From positions 1-13,527 of the forward strand of contig SWDT01000284.1 of NCBI GenBank assembly GCA_009193035.1: DNA of 13,527 bases, read 5' to 3'. The notes under the pieces were generated by a model. That model was not told the DNA's origin. It worked only from the letters and a program-made list of their open reading frames with translations, and did no database searches. The position numbers were made by a program, and so were the translations under genes. Below are positions 6,999-13,527 of the stretch, piece after piece (the stretch's first letter is position 1; each line of letters starts with the position of its first letter). The DNA comes from Halicephalobus mephisto (lineage: Eukaryota > Nematoda > Chromadorea > Rhabditida > Panagrolaimidae).

Positions 6999-7082
6999 AT
7001 GTCTAGGCCGTTCCAGTTTAACTCCGATCTTTATGCCTACATGTCTAGGCCGTTCCGGTTTAACTCCGTTCTTTATGCCTAC
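6999..7082. repeat. 42-bp tandem duplication, related to 1591-1644
   Basis: Two adjacent 42-bp units (6999-7040, 7041-7082), each starting ATGTCTAGGCCGTTCC and ending ATCTTTATGCCTAC or TTCTTTATGCCTAC, differ at 2 positions. A third diverged copy with matching flank (TTTGGGCAT before it) is at 1591-1644. On the minus strand each unit begins TGTAGGCATAAAGA and ends CCTAGACA, TG..CA bounded. This is the terminal segment of a dispersed repeat family. Confidence 0.85.
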
Positions 7083-7093
7083 ATGGGAAAGTG

Positions 7094-7134
7094 TGGGAGG
7101 GTGGGTGTCCCAGAAACACCATTTGTATACTACT
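7094..7134 (-). repeat. Terminal motif copy 1 (AGTAGTATA ... CTGGGACACCC)
   Basis: Minus strand: AGTAGTATACAAATGG followed by TGTTTCTGGGACACCCACCC. It has the same order as the copies at 7181-7218, 8407-8446 and 9941-9985, and abuts the 42-bp repeats (7082). The motif is best explained as the outer end of a Maverick-like terminal inverted repeat. Confidence 0.55.
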
Positions 7135-7180
7135 GTATTTGTTGAAATCACACGTAATGCCCCCGTTAACCTCCAAAGAG

Positions 7181-7218
7181 GGGAAAGGGAGTCCTAGAAA
7201 TGCCATATATATACTACT
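7181..7218 (-). repeat. Terminal motif copy 2
   Basis: Minus strand: AGTAGTATATATATGGC followed by ATTTCTAGGACTCCCTTTCC, 84 bp from copy 1 in the same orientation. Two starts in tandem imply a duplicated or nested terminus. Confidence 0.55.
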
Positions 7219-7237
7219 CTCAACAAGCAATAATATA

Positions 7238-7249
7238 TTTATTTTTATT
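7238..7249 (-). terminator. Poly(A) signals of the retropepsin-like gene
   Basis: Two AATAAA hexamers on the minus strand (7249-7244 and 7243-7238) lie 30-41 bases past the stop codon at 7279, the normal place for cleavage and polyadenylation. They support a transcribed, complete gene. Confidence 0.6.
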
Positions 7250-7278
7250 CCATAAGGCAATTCAGGACAGGAAATAAT

Positions 7279-7957
7279 TTATTTTTTGATGAGCTTAAAG
7301 CGGTCCTTCTCCCAGTCAACGTCGATAGAAACCTTTAACTTGCGCAGAGCCATTATACCGAGAACATTTGCATCTTCAAAGTGGCCCTTAGGTGCTGATG
7401 GTGAGACGTGGCACTCAATTTCGCTGTCCGGATCCTAAAATAAGAACATTAATAATGAAGTTGAGGTATTCAAATAAAAGCTAGCCTGCACCGCAACATG
7501 AAGGGTGTCTGGGAACGGATCATCTTTGCGAATGAGAGCCTCAATCGTCTCCTTGGCGAGAAAAGTGCAGTTCGAGCCAGTATTCACAATAAACCAAACG
7601 TTGATCGTATCAGCAGACCTCTTAACACGACGACAAGGTAAGCAGATCATCAAACGATTGTTTTCACCGTAGATAACGCCATCAACCGGAAAAGCCATTT
7701 TCGGAAACACTGCCGGACTCAAGTTAACGATTCCTTCCTGGTCACCAAGCTGAAAATAAAAAACAATCAAGATTATAAAGCAAAACAAGACAATTACCTC
7801 CTTCAGACCTTTCTTGTTAATATCAGTCAACATCATTTCATGAGCATCCGGTGGAATAGCTAAACGCTCAAACGGGTCATTCAATGATGAATCCTGAAAT
7901 AAAATTGATAGTACTGGAAAATTAATAAAAACTACTTACCTTCTTGTTTTCGCTCAT
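7279..7957 (-). CDS. Retropepsin-like aspartic protease fold protein, four exons, 177 aa, catalytic Asp replaced by Asn
   Basis: A complete spliced gene on the minus strand. Exons: 7957-7940, 7893-7798, 7749-7486, 7434-7279; introns of 46, 48 and 51 nt, all phase 0. Donors and acceptors: AAG|GTAAGT..TTTCAG, GAG|GTAATT..TTTCAG, CAG|GCTAGC..TTTTAG (a GC-AG intron). Every exon is a whole number of codons and there is no internal stop. Exon 3 holds the retropepsin signature as WFIVNTGSNCTFL (hydrophobic-hydrophobic-D-T-G expected); the codon is AAT where GAT is needed. Exon 4 has HVSPSAPKGHF and DANVLGIMALRKL, the NVLG standing for the second conserved hydrophobic-Leu-Gly element. Retropepsins act as homodimers; loss of the Asp should abolish cleavage, so this may be a pseudo-enzyme or a recent loss. 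Poly(A) signals follow. It sits between two Maverick fragments and may be cargo or a host gene of retroelement origin. Confidence 0.8.
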
Positions 7958-8133
7958 GTTGCTGCAGTTGAGAAGCGTAAATTGAAAATTAATCAGTGAA
8001 TAAAACAAAATACATAACTACAAAAACACATGAATGCGAATACTGAAAGCCAAGCACATATGTGAGAACAAAAAGAGCAGCCATCATCATTTCGCCAAAA
8101 TAAAACATTCCGCGTGAGACAAATTTTGTTTGA
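7958..8133 (-). promoter_or_regulatory. 5' flank of the retropepsin-like gene
   Basis: The minus strand upstream of ATG 7957 has CTGCAG|CAAC five bases before the start, a possible cis or trans splice acceptor, then AT-rich sequence without another coding frame. No TATA box is clear. Two GGCTCACCCAAA motifs lie further up (8134-8170 and 8278-8310). Confidence 0.3.
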
Positions 8134-8310
8134 GGGGCGTTTGGGTGAGCCAAGTTTTTCCCAGATTTGGCCGAGTAAAAAAATGAACATTTTGAGAATG
8201 ATTTGAGGTGATTTAGCCTTAAAAGTTGTTTAAAATTGTAAAAATTGGGTATATTTGTGGAAATAATGAAGAGGAGTGATTTGGGTGAGCCAGGGGTCCC
8301 AGATGAGGTG
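8134..8310 (-). repeat. Two subterminal motif copies upstream of the retropepsin-like gene
   Basis: TTTGGGTGAGCCAAG with TCCCAGATTT (8139-8167) and TTTGGGTGAGCCAGG with TCCCAGATGA (8280-8305) are direct repeats about 140 bp apart. On the minus strand they read TCTGGGA..GGCTCACCCAAA and resemble the TTCTGGCACACCC motif found before both protease copies. Confidence 0.5.
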
Positions 8311-8406
8311 TGTATTTTTAGTGAATATTTTGACTAATTTGAAGTCTTTTTTATAAATTGATAATAATACAGGGTATATTGGTGCTTATTTCCTAGGGTG
8401 TAATTT

Positions 8407-8446
8407 AAAGGATGGTGGGTGTGAGCCAGAATGAGCACCTATATAT
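8407..8446 (-). repeat. Terminal motif copy 3, abutting the polymerase fragment
   Basis: Minus strand: AATAATATATAGGTGC followed by TCATTCTGGCTCACACCCACC, the same layout as the AGTAGTATA copies. It ends a few bases before the polymerase reading frame opens (8453), so an element terminus was joined directly to the interior of another copy. Confidence 0.5.
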
Positions 8447-8452
8447 TATTAA

Positions 8453-9381
8453 AATCTGATTCAAGTACTGGATCATGGATTGAAACTAAAGAAAGTACAT
8501 AGAATTCTTACTTTTAGAGAAAGCAATTGGATGGAAAAATATATAATGTTGAGTACAAATTTGAGGAAACAAGCTAAGAATGATTTCGAAAAAGACTTCT
8601 TTAAACTTATGAACAATGCTGTATTCGGAAAAACTATGGAGAATATTCGAAATAGAGTAGATATTCGTTTGGTGACAGATGAAAAAAATGCTTTAAAATT
8701 GATAAGACAACCTCATTTTAAACGTCGAGTGATAATTAACAAAAACTTATTGTTGAAATGGAAAAGACTAAATTAGAGTTCAACAAGCCGATTTATGTTG
8801 GATTTAGCATCCTAGACTTGAGCAAATATTTAATGTTTGAGTTTCATTATGATGTCATGAAAAAAAAGTATGATGGTAAAATACGTTTATGCTATCAAGA
8901 TACTGATAGTTTAATTTATGAAGTTGAAACTGATGACATTTATAAAGATATGAGTGGGATGAAAGAACATTTTGATTTTAGTGACTATCCAAAAGATCAT
9001 CGATTATATGATGAATCAAATAAGAAAGTAATTGGAAAGTTTAAAGATGAACTAAATGGAAATATTATGAGTGAGATTGTTGCAGTGAAACCAAAACAGT
9101 ATACATATAAAACCAGAGATGGCGAAGAGAATAAGAAATCAAAAAGTGTTAAAAAGAATGCAATAAAAACTTTAACAGTCGATGATTACAAAAGATGTTT
9201 ACTTGAAAATAAAGCAATTAGAAAAGAACAATTTTTGACTCAAGCTAAAAAGCATACAATTTATACTATAAAACAAAATAAAGTTGAATTGAGTGATGAT
9301 GATAATAGTAGGGAAGAGTTTAAAAGATATGTTTTAGAGAATAAAATTGATACATTAGCTCATGATCATCACAAAATCTAA
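8453..9381 (+). pseudogene. Maverick/Polinton protein-primed family B DNA polymerase, C-terminal third
   Basis: Two overlapping frames cover the palm and thumb of a type-B (DNA_pol_B_2, protein-primed) polymerase that replicates Maverick elements. Frame one (8453-8776) has HRILTFRESNWMEKYI and the motif B region FFKLMNNAVFGKTMENIR (residues 40-57 counted from 8480), with the conserved Lys, Asn and Gly. Frame two (8758-9381) has motif C as YQDTDS (residues 46-51 from ATG 8758) with both catalytic Asp, then KKVIGKFKDELNG, KPKQYTYK and a natural C-terminus. The join is a single frameshift near 8745-8776. The exonuclease domain and motif A are absent; sequence left of 8453 is unrelated, so the copy is 5'-truncated. 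Catalytic residues are intact, so decay is fairly recent. Confidence 0.9.
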
Positions 9382-9387
9382 TAAATC

Positions 9388-9756
9388 TCATGGATCTACT
9401 CTATTTAATACAATCTTCTTAAAATCATATTTCTCCAATGACTTTAAAATAAGTAAACAATAATAACCACGGTGATGTGTATTAAATTTCTGAATTTAAG
9501 CAATTCTGTGATTCAATAGGAGGATCCAATCCAAAGGAATCGAAATACTGACACTTTTCTTTATTTTTATACTAACAAACCCAATGAGTGCCAGTATTTT
9601 TACAAATATCTAAATTTATGACTCCACTTTCTATTTTATTAATCTGTCTGGAAGAGTATCTCACATGAATACTCCTCTAAAGTTATTAATTTTTAATTTA
9701 TTTGCTGTATTTATAATGCCATAAATTGACAATGGTTTTAATTTTTCGATAAGCAT
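9388..9756 (-). pseudogene. Maverick adenain-like cysteine protease, full length but broken (copy B)
   Basis: Read on the minus strand from ATG 9756, this is a diverged copy of 6363-6566 and extends past it. In order: EKLKPL, INNFRGVFM followed by TGA at codon 32 (Arg in copy A), GTHWVC followed by TAG, YFDSFGLDPPIE (the acidic catalytic block), and RGYYCLLILKSLEKYDF (the catalytic Cys block, where Cys-Gly-x-x-Cys is expected, so the first Cys has become Arg by one transition). At least two frameshifts occur, one between the FRGVFM and GTHW blocks and one before the Cys block. The catalytic His, Asp region and Cys codons all survive. The stop at 9388 faces the polymerase stop at 9379-9381, 6 bp apart, a compact convergent pair as in viral genomes. 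Confidence 0.82.
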
Positions 9757-9817
9757 CTTTTATTTGTCACTTATAATCGAGGAAAAGTGAAACAACTACT
9801 GCCATCCTTCCAGAGAG

Positions 9818-9838
9818 AAATGGGGTGTGCTAGAAATT
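9818..9838 (-). repeat. Subterminal motif upstream of protease copy B
   Basis: Minus strand AGAATTTCTAGCACACCCC, 62-83 bp upstream of the protease start at 9756. It is in the same relative place as the pair upstream of copy A, and the sequence between motif and gene is also conserved (TTGTTTC..CGATTATAA). Confidence 0.5.
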
Positions 9839-9940
9839 CTGTTAAAGCGAATCCTTGCCAAAGGCAATAATAACAAAAGGTAATTGAATTTTTTGTTGAA
9901 ATATATAGTGGCCAGATCGGCAAATGCCCATATTTGATTT

Positions 9941-9985
9941 TAAGGGGATGAGTGTGTGTGCCTGAAATGGTTATTGTATACTACT
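9941..9985 (-). repeat. Terminal motif copy 4, likely right end of the Maverick segment
   Basis: Minus strand AGTAGTATACAATAACC then ATTTCAGGCACACACACTC. It is the outermost of the motifs on the right; beyond 9985 no Maverick-like coding is found. I propose it as the end of the element containing polymerase and protease copy B. The left end is not identified and no target-site duplication could be paired. Confidence 0.5.
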
Positions 9986-10469
9986 AACAATCATTCTCTG
10001 AGGGTAAATAGAATTCACTTGGATTTTCCAACAAGAGATCTGTAATATCTGAAGGAAGAGGATCACTAATCTGAATCGTGACTTTCTTAACTGAAGGCAA
10101 TATCCATCGAATACTCAGTTTTAGGAAAAGATTTCTAATATCTGTATCAATATTGATAACATCCTATGTTTACTGATCAGAAAACTACAACAATCTATTG
10201 ACTCACAAAATTGATAGTCATATATGAAGAATTTCCATAGGAAACAGAACTGTCGTATTTTTTACAATAATTGAATGAAATACTGTCTTACTTATCAATA
10301 ACCTTTTTCAAATTAACTAGCAGTTCTTTTCCAGAGAAAACAAATATATTCATAAATTCAAGGCTTTTCATATGGAAGATTGATCCACTCTTGAACGAGA
10401 TCACAATAAATATCGTGATTCAAAGTCATTCTGAAAAATAAATAAAATCTAATATCAAAAGTAGCAGAA
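9986..10469. other. Non-coding stretch
   Basis: AT-rich, with no reading frame beyond short chance ones, no RNA gene recognised and no match to the repeats described here. Confidence 0.5.
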
Positions 10470-10925
10470 AAAATTCAAGAACACACCCAACAGTTAGTTC
10501 CAGACAGAAACAAAAAAATCAAAATTCTAAGCACTTTTCTCTCGAATTTGTGTGTAACTTTGAAAAATCAGACAGAATATAATATCCACTGATTCGAACA
10601 TTCCTGCCACACTTGTTGATCTACTCTCAAAAGACAAGGATGAAGCTGAAATCAAAAACATTCCAAGAAATGAGCAAGATACGCCAACTCTGAGTACAGA
10701 TACCCAGAATCACTCTCATTTTGCAGTATCTAAGTAAAATAATTGAAATCAGTAATAATCAAATGAATTCAATATTTACTTTCTTTGCACAAACGATGCA
10801 GAATAAAACACCATTGATAGAATCAAAACGTATATTTGCAGTAAAAATATCAAAGTGATTTAGTGTTGTCAGTTTCAGTAACTTCAAAGATGCATGATTT
10901 TCATTATTTAAGCTTTATCATCAAG
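10470..10925 (+). repeat. Diverged direct repeat, left copy
   Basis: Aligns with 13040-13480 in the same orientation, offset about 2.56-2.58 kb. Shared islands: GTTCCAGACAGAAAC (10497-10511 and 13073-13087), CTCNAAAGACAAGGA, AGTATCTAAG, AATCAAATGAATTCA and TTCAAAGA..ATGATTT. In both copies one frame reads LSKDKDE, then an Ile-rich stretch, then TL..DT, so the ancestor was probably coding. Identity is patchy with indels. No family recognised. Confidence 0.7.
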
Positions 10926-11404
10926 TTGCATGTGCAACGGTTGTGTGATGTTTCTGTTCCAGGAATTTATATCCCACTTCTAGAGTTAGAACTGAACAGA
11001 GTGTATTTACAATAAAGTTACTTAAAATCTTTTTCAATTTTGAAATTAAAGTTCTAAAAACTGTAAAATAAATGCTTAGAATAGAAACATCACATCATAC
11101 AATACACAATAAGAAAAGAAACATTGAATTTGCAATTTCTGACTACAAACAACTGTTTGATACGATTTCTTTTCTAGTGACCACCTTGTCTTAAAGAACC
11201 TGAAATCAGACATGATCTGATTTCTTGACTTGTTTGTGAGATTTTGGTTATCGAAAACCGAAAACAATCATCACACGTCTTTTGTTTATTTCCCTGGCAT
11301 TTCCTTTCCAATTATGTTCTTGCTTTTCCCCTCTCGATCAATTTGATCTCACAGAAATGAAAAACCTAAATTTACTGATCACATCGATAGGAAACTCCTT
11401 CTTC
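10926..11404. other. Non-coding flank upstream of the SL1 gene
   Basis: No convincing coding frame. The region just before 11405 should contain the SL RNA promoter (a proximal sequence element about 50-60 bp upstream in nematodes), but I cannot mark it reliably. No 5S rRNA gene is visible, although SL1 is linked to 5S in many nematodes. Confidence 0.45.
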
Positions 11405-11504
11405 GGTTTAATTACCCAAGTTTGAGGTAATATTGAATTCCACTCTTGAGAAGTCTTGTGGCGAGAATGATATCAAATTTTGGAATGCTTTCTATTTGGA
11501 AGCT
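11405..11504 (+). ncRNA. SL1: SL1 spliced-leader RNA
   Basis: The first 22 bases (11405-11426) are the canonical nematode SL1 leader, GGTTTAATTACCC followed by AAGTTTGAG, with a splice donor GTAATA directly after. ATTACC (11411-11416) pairs with GGTAAT (11426-11431), the expected first hairpin across the splice site. A second imperfect hairpin involves CCAC and GTGG around 11440-11462. AATTTTGG at 11476-11483 is the Sm-binding site, and GCTTTC-TATTT-GGAAGC (11487-11503) the 3' hairpin. SL1 RNA is a short Pol II snRNA-like donor whose leader is trans-spliced onto mRNA 5' ends. The order, spacing and about 100-nt length agree with known nematode SL1 RNAs. The exact 3' end is inferred from the last hairpin. 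A single copy is present here, not an array. Confidence 0.95.
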
Positions 11505-11858
11505 TATAAAAGTATTTTTCTTGATCGTTGTTATTTCTAAATTAAAACAATTAATTTTATTCCATTCAAGTAAGAAATTTTAGAATGAAAAACAATTATT
11601 ATTATACGATTAAAACTCCATTAACAAATACAGATGAGTTGTGTACAGTTATCTAATAACTCAGCTTTCGTTCATTCAAGTCAAACTAGAATGAAAATCA
11701 AGATCCAAAGGCATAGAAGACCTCATATTAAAACTAAATTTAGAATTATGCAAAAAAGGCTAATTATCGAACAAAAAATATATCAAAAAAGCAATTTGAG
11801 TTTCTCATTTCTGAGACTTTGTATTTAATCATAGATCAAGTATTTATTATTTTTTATG
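11505..11858. other. Stretch without a convincing gene
   Basis: A plus-strand frame at 11634-11828 contains a basic stretch MKIKIQRHRRPHIKTKF from 11691, but it has no family likeness and no neighbouring exon signals, so I do not call it a gene. Confidence 0.3.
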
Positions 11859-12073
11859 TTACAGTATTTTTAGAAGAAAATGAACAGTTGTTGTGTTGAT
11901 AGTGATCAAGTGTTGATCAGAACATGAATTAATATCATTCTGAAGTTAATGAAAATGAATAAAAAAAGACAATTTCAACATCTAATCAAAGGACGAAATT
12001 GATAAAAAGTAATTTTATTCTGTAAACAACTTACATCCTGTTTTTCTACCTTAATATCTGCTGTCATTTTCAT
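11859..12073 (-). CDS. Candidate tiny two-exon gene (39 aa), unknown
   Basis: On the minus strand ATG 12073 opens an exon (12073-12035) reading MKMTADIKVEKQD, ending GAT|GTAAGT. A 95-nt intron would end CTTCAG at 11940, and exon two (11939-11859) adds 26 residues including SCSDQHLITINTTT, then TAA, followed within 25 bases by AATAAA. Splice signals, frame and poly(A) signal agree, but the protein is too short to judge and the upstream frame is also open to 12208, so it may instead be the fragment of a longer gene. Confidence 0.22.
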
Positions 12074-12472
12074 AAATTTGATCACTATTCTTCTTCGTCT
12101 TTTTATTGTGTGCTTATCGAAACAGACAATTGAAAATATTTCGCGAGAAGAGACTAAAAATGGCTGCTGTATTTTTGAGAGCGATGTGGGTGGTCCCGGG
12201 ACCTCCACTGTCGAACCGAATAATTAGTACCGAAAGCTGACTGTCTGGGAGGTCATGGTGAGAGAAACAAAGTTCCTCTTCCATATTAGAATAAAACAAA
12301 AATCCAACAAACTGATAATACTAATAATTCAATCCACTTCTCATATTTAGTTATGTAATACTATTTTATAATTTAGATTTAAATCTTCCCTAATCTCTCC
12401 ATCAAAGATAGAATAAAGGAGAAATATAATATTTCTGTGATTAGTTAATTTTAAATCTCTCGGACGAACAAA
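12074..12472. other. Non-coding stretch with GC-rich palindrome
   Basis: Contains the 12-bp palindrome GGTCCCGGGACC (12192-12203) in an otherwise AT-rich region, and short overlapping minus-strand frames that do not resemble proteins. If the candidate gene at 11859-12073 is real, this would hold its 5' flank. Confidence 0.35.
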
Positions 12473-13138
12473 ATGATACTTGAATCTTTTCTATTATTTG
12501 ATCCGGAGTGTGAAAACAAACTAATTACTTTGAGAAATTCATTAAAAAAAACAGGAATGAAATCAAGAAATTAGACACATTTATAACCTCATATCGTGAT
12601 AGTCGAAGTAACATTTTTTTCAAAATATCCTCCATTGATAGTATAAAAGAATCCATGGCTTTGGATTACTCTTGGACTGAAAGTAGAAAAACCATCTCGA
12701 TGGATAAAACAGCAAAGGAAATGGAATTAATTTCGGAGAAGAAACTAGCCTAGGAGTCGATCACTGACGAAGAAACAGTTGAGTCATATTGAAGAAAAAC
12801 CAATCTTTGGATTAATCGACATGGAATGAGATGAAGAATCAGAAATTGCAGATGATTCAAAATTGTTTGAGTAGGGAAGTCCGGAAAGATGTACAAGGGA
12901 TCTAAGAAGATGGGTCTTTATTAAGTGTGGAGATTTCGTCTCTTAGAAAGATATGGTTCTCCACTTTCCTTGCGGGTCAAAGGAATATAGTAGCAAGTTC
13001 CTCAGTTGTCCCCACCCAAATAATCGACCTCAGTTAATCAAAAAAGGAAACTCAAGAATATGGTATCCACTTGTTCCAGACAGAAACAGAAGACGATTGA
13101 GATCATTACGACTTCCTTTCATCTGTATGGAACTCTAG
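12473..13138 (+). pseudogene. Decayed coding region, family unknown
   Basis: Protein-like sequence runs through three frames. ATG 12473 gives MILESFLLFDPECENKLI and stops at 12572; the next frame is open 12511-12750, with TFITSYRDSRSNIFFKIS and ALDYSWTESRKTISM, the switch falling at the A8 tract near 12543. Its stops are TAG 12751 and TGA 12790. A third frame from 12791 (EEKPIFGLIDME) continues through TGA 12827 and two TAGs into an open part from 12953 with WYPLVPDRNRRRLRSLRLPF. The charged, balanced composition supports a former gene of at least 220 codons. The last part overlaps the right copy of the diverged repeat. I recognise no domain. Confidence 0.45.
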
Positions 13139-13480
13139 AAGATCAGAGAAAACAACAGAGTAACTGATCCAAGAATCACCGATGCTCTCGAAAGACAAGG
13201 ACGAAACTATAATCCAAGACATCTTCAGACAATTGGGAGATGTAACAACTCTGAATGGAGACACTTGGTAGTATCTAAGCAAGGATAGTTGAAATTAGTG
13301 GCAATCAAATGAATTCACTATTTATTTTCTATCTCGCACAAACAAGAGAGAACGAAATCATCATCGACAGGGTTAAAATGTGCATGTTCGTAGTAGAAAC
13401 ATTGTGAGAATGTAGCTTCCAGTTCCGGTGATTTCAAAGAAGTATGATTTCCGTGGGAAGAATTAAATCGTCATATTTTC
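13040..13480 (+). repeat. Diverged direct repeat, right copy
   Basis: Partner of 10470-10925. This copy lies at the 3' end of, and just after, the decayed coding region 12473-13138, so the repeat probably includes exon sequence of the same ancestral gene; the left copy kept only this 3' part. Confidence 0.7.
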
Positions 13481-13527
13481 TAATTTATTCCTTGAAAAGG
13501 TGTCATCTATCTAGTGGAAATGGAACT

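Noticed and set aside
12192..12203. GGTCCCGGGACC palindrome as a transposon end or binding site
   Set aside because: No second copy, repeat or flanking duplication; a single 12-bp palindrome is not enough.

Overview
The window is AT-rich eukaryotic DNA, and the best organism marker is an SL1 spliced-leader RNA gene at 11405-11504 (+). It has the canonical 22-nt nematode SL1 leader, a GT splice donor directly after it, an Sm-type site and a 3' hairpin. Short introns of 46-51 nt with TTTCAG-like acceptors in the one intact spliced gene fit a nematode too. The species cannot be told from the sequence.

Layout. 79-992: decayed hAT transposase (ZBED type). 1175-1644: a minus-strand, LTR-like block with a TATA box, a poly(A) signal and a one-mismatch copy of the SL1 leader. 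1830-4721: compact, virus-like gene cluster with short spacers, convergent and divergent pairs. It holds the C-terminal part of a class III (herpesvirus gB-like) fusogen with one membrane anchor, an acidic small protein, a minus-strand protein resembling one carried by invertebrate Maverick/Polinton elements, and three remnants I cannot name. 4725-5754: tandem paralogous acidic genes, the first broken and the second intact, with about 10-residue beta-like repeats. 5919-6073: AT-rich 61-bp tandem repeat. 6125-6478: unknown ORF whose last third is only the antisense of a protease fragment.

6363-9985: two partial Maverick segments. Each has an adenain-like cysteine protease remnant on the minus strand (6363-6566 and 9388-9756), and both are associated with a recurring terminal or subterminal motif (AGTAGTATA plus TTTCTGGCACACCC, read on the minus strand). 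The second segment also keeps the C-terminal part of a protein-primed family B DNA polymerase (8453-9381), which converges on the protease with 6 bp between stop codons. Between them lies a complete four-exon retropepsin-like gene (7279-7957, minus, 177 aa) with catalytic Asp changed to Asn.

9986-13527: mostly non-coding or decayed. It contains the SL1 gene, a candidate tiny spliced gene, a decayed coding region (12473-13138) and a diverged direct repeat (10470-10925 and 13040-13480).

Together these describe a nematode locus into which Maverick/Polinton virus-like transposons inserted more than once and then decayed. Caenorhabditis Mavericks are known to carry a gB-like fusogen (MFUS-1), so fusogen, polymerase and adenain-type protease near one another fit one lineage of elements. 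Only the retropepsin-like gene, the second acidic gene, the 3564-4001 gene and the SL1 gene look potentially functional.
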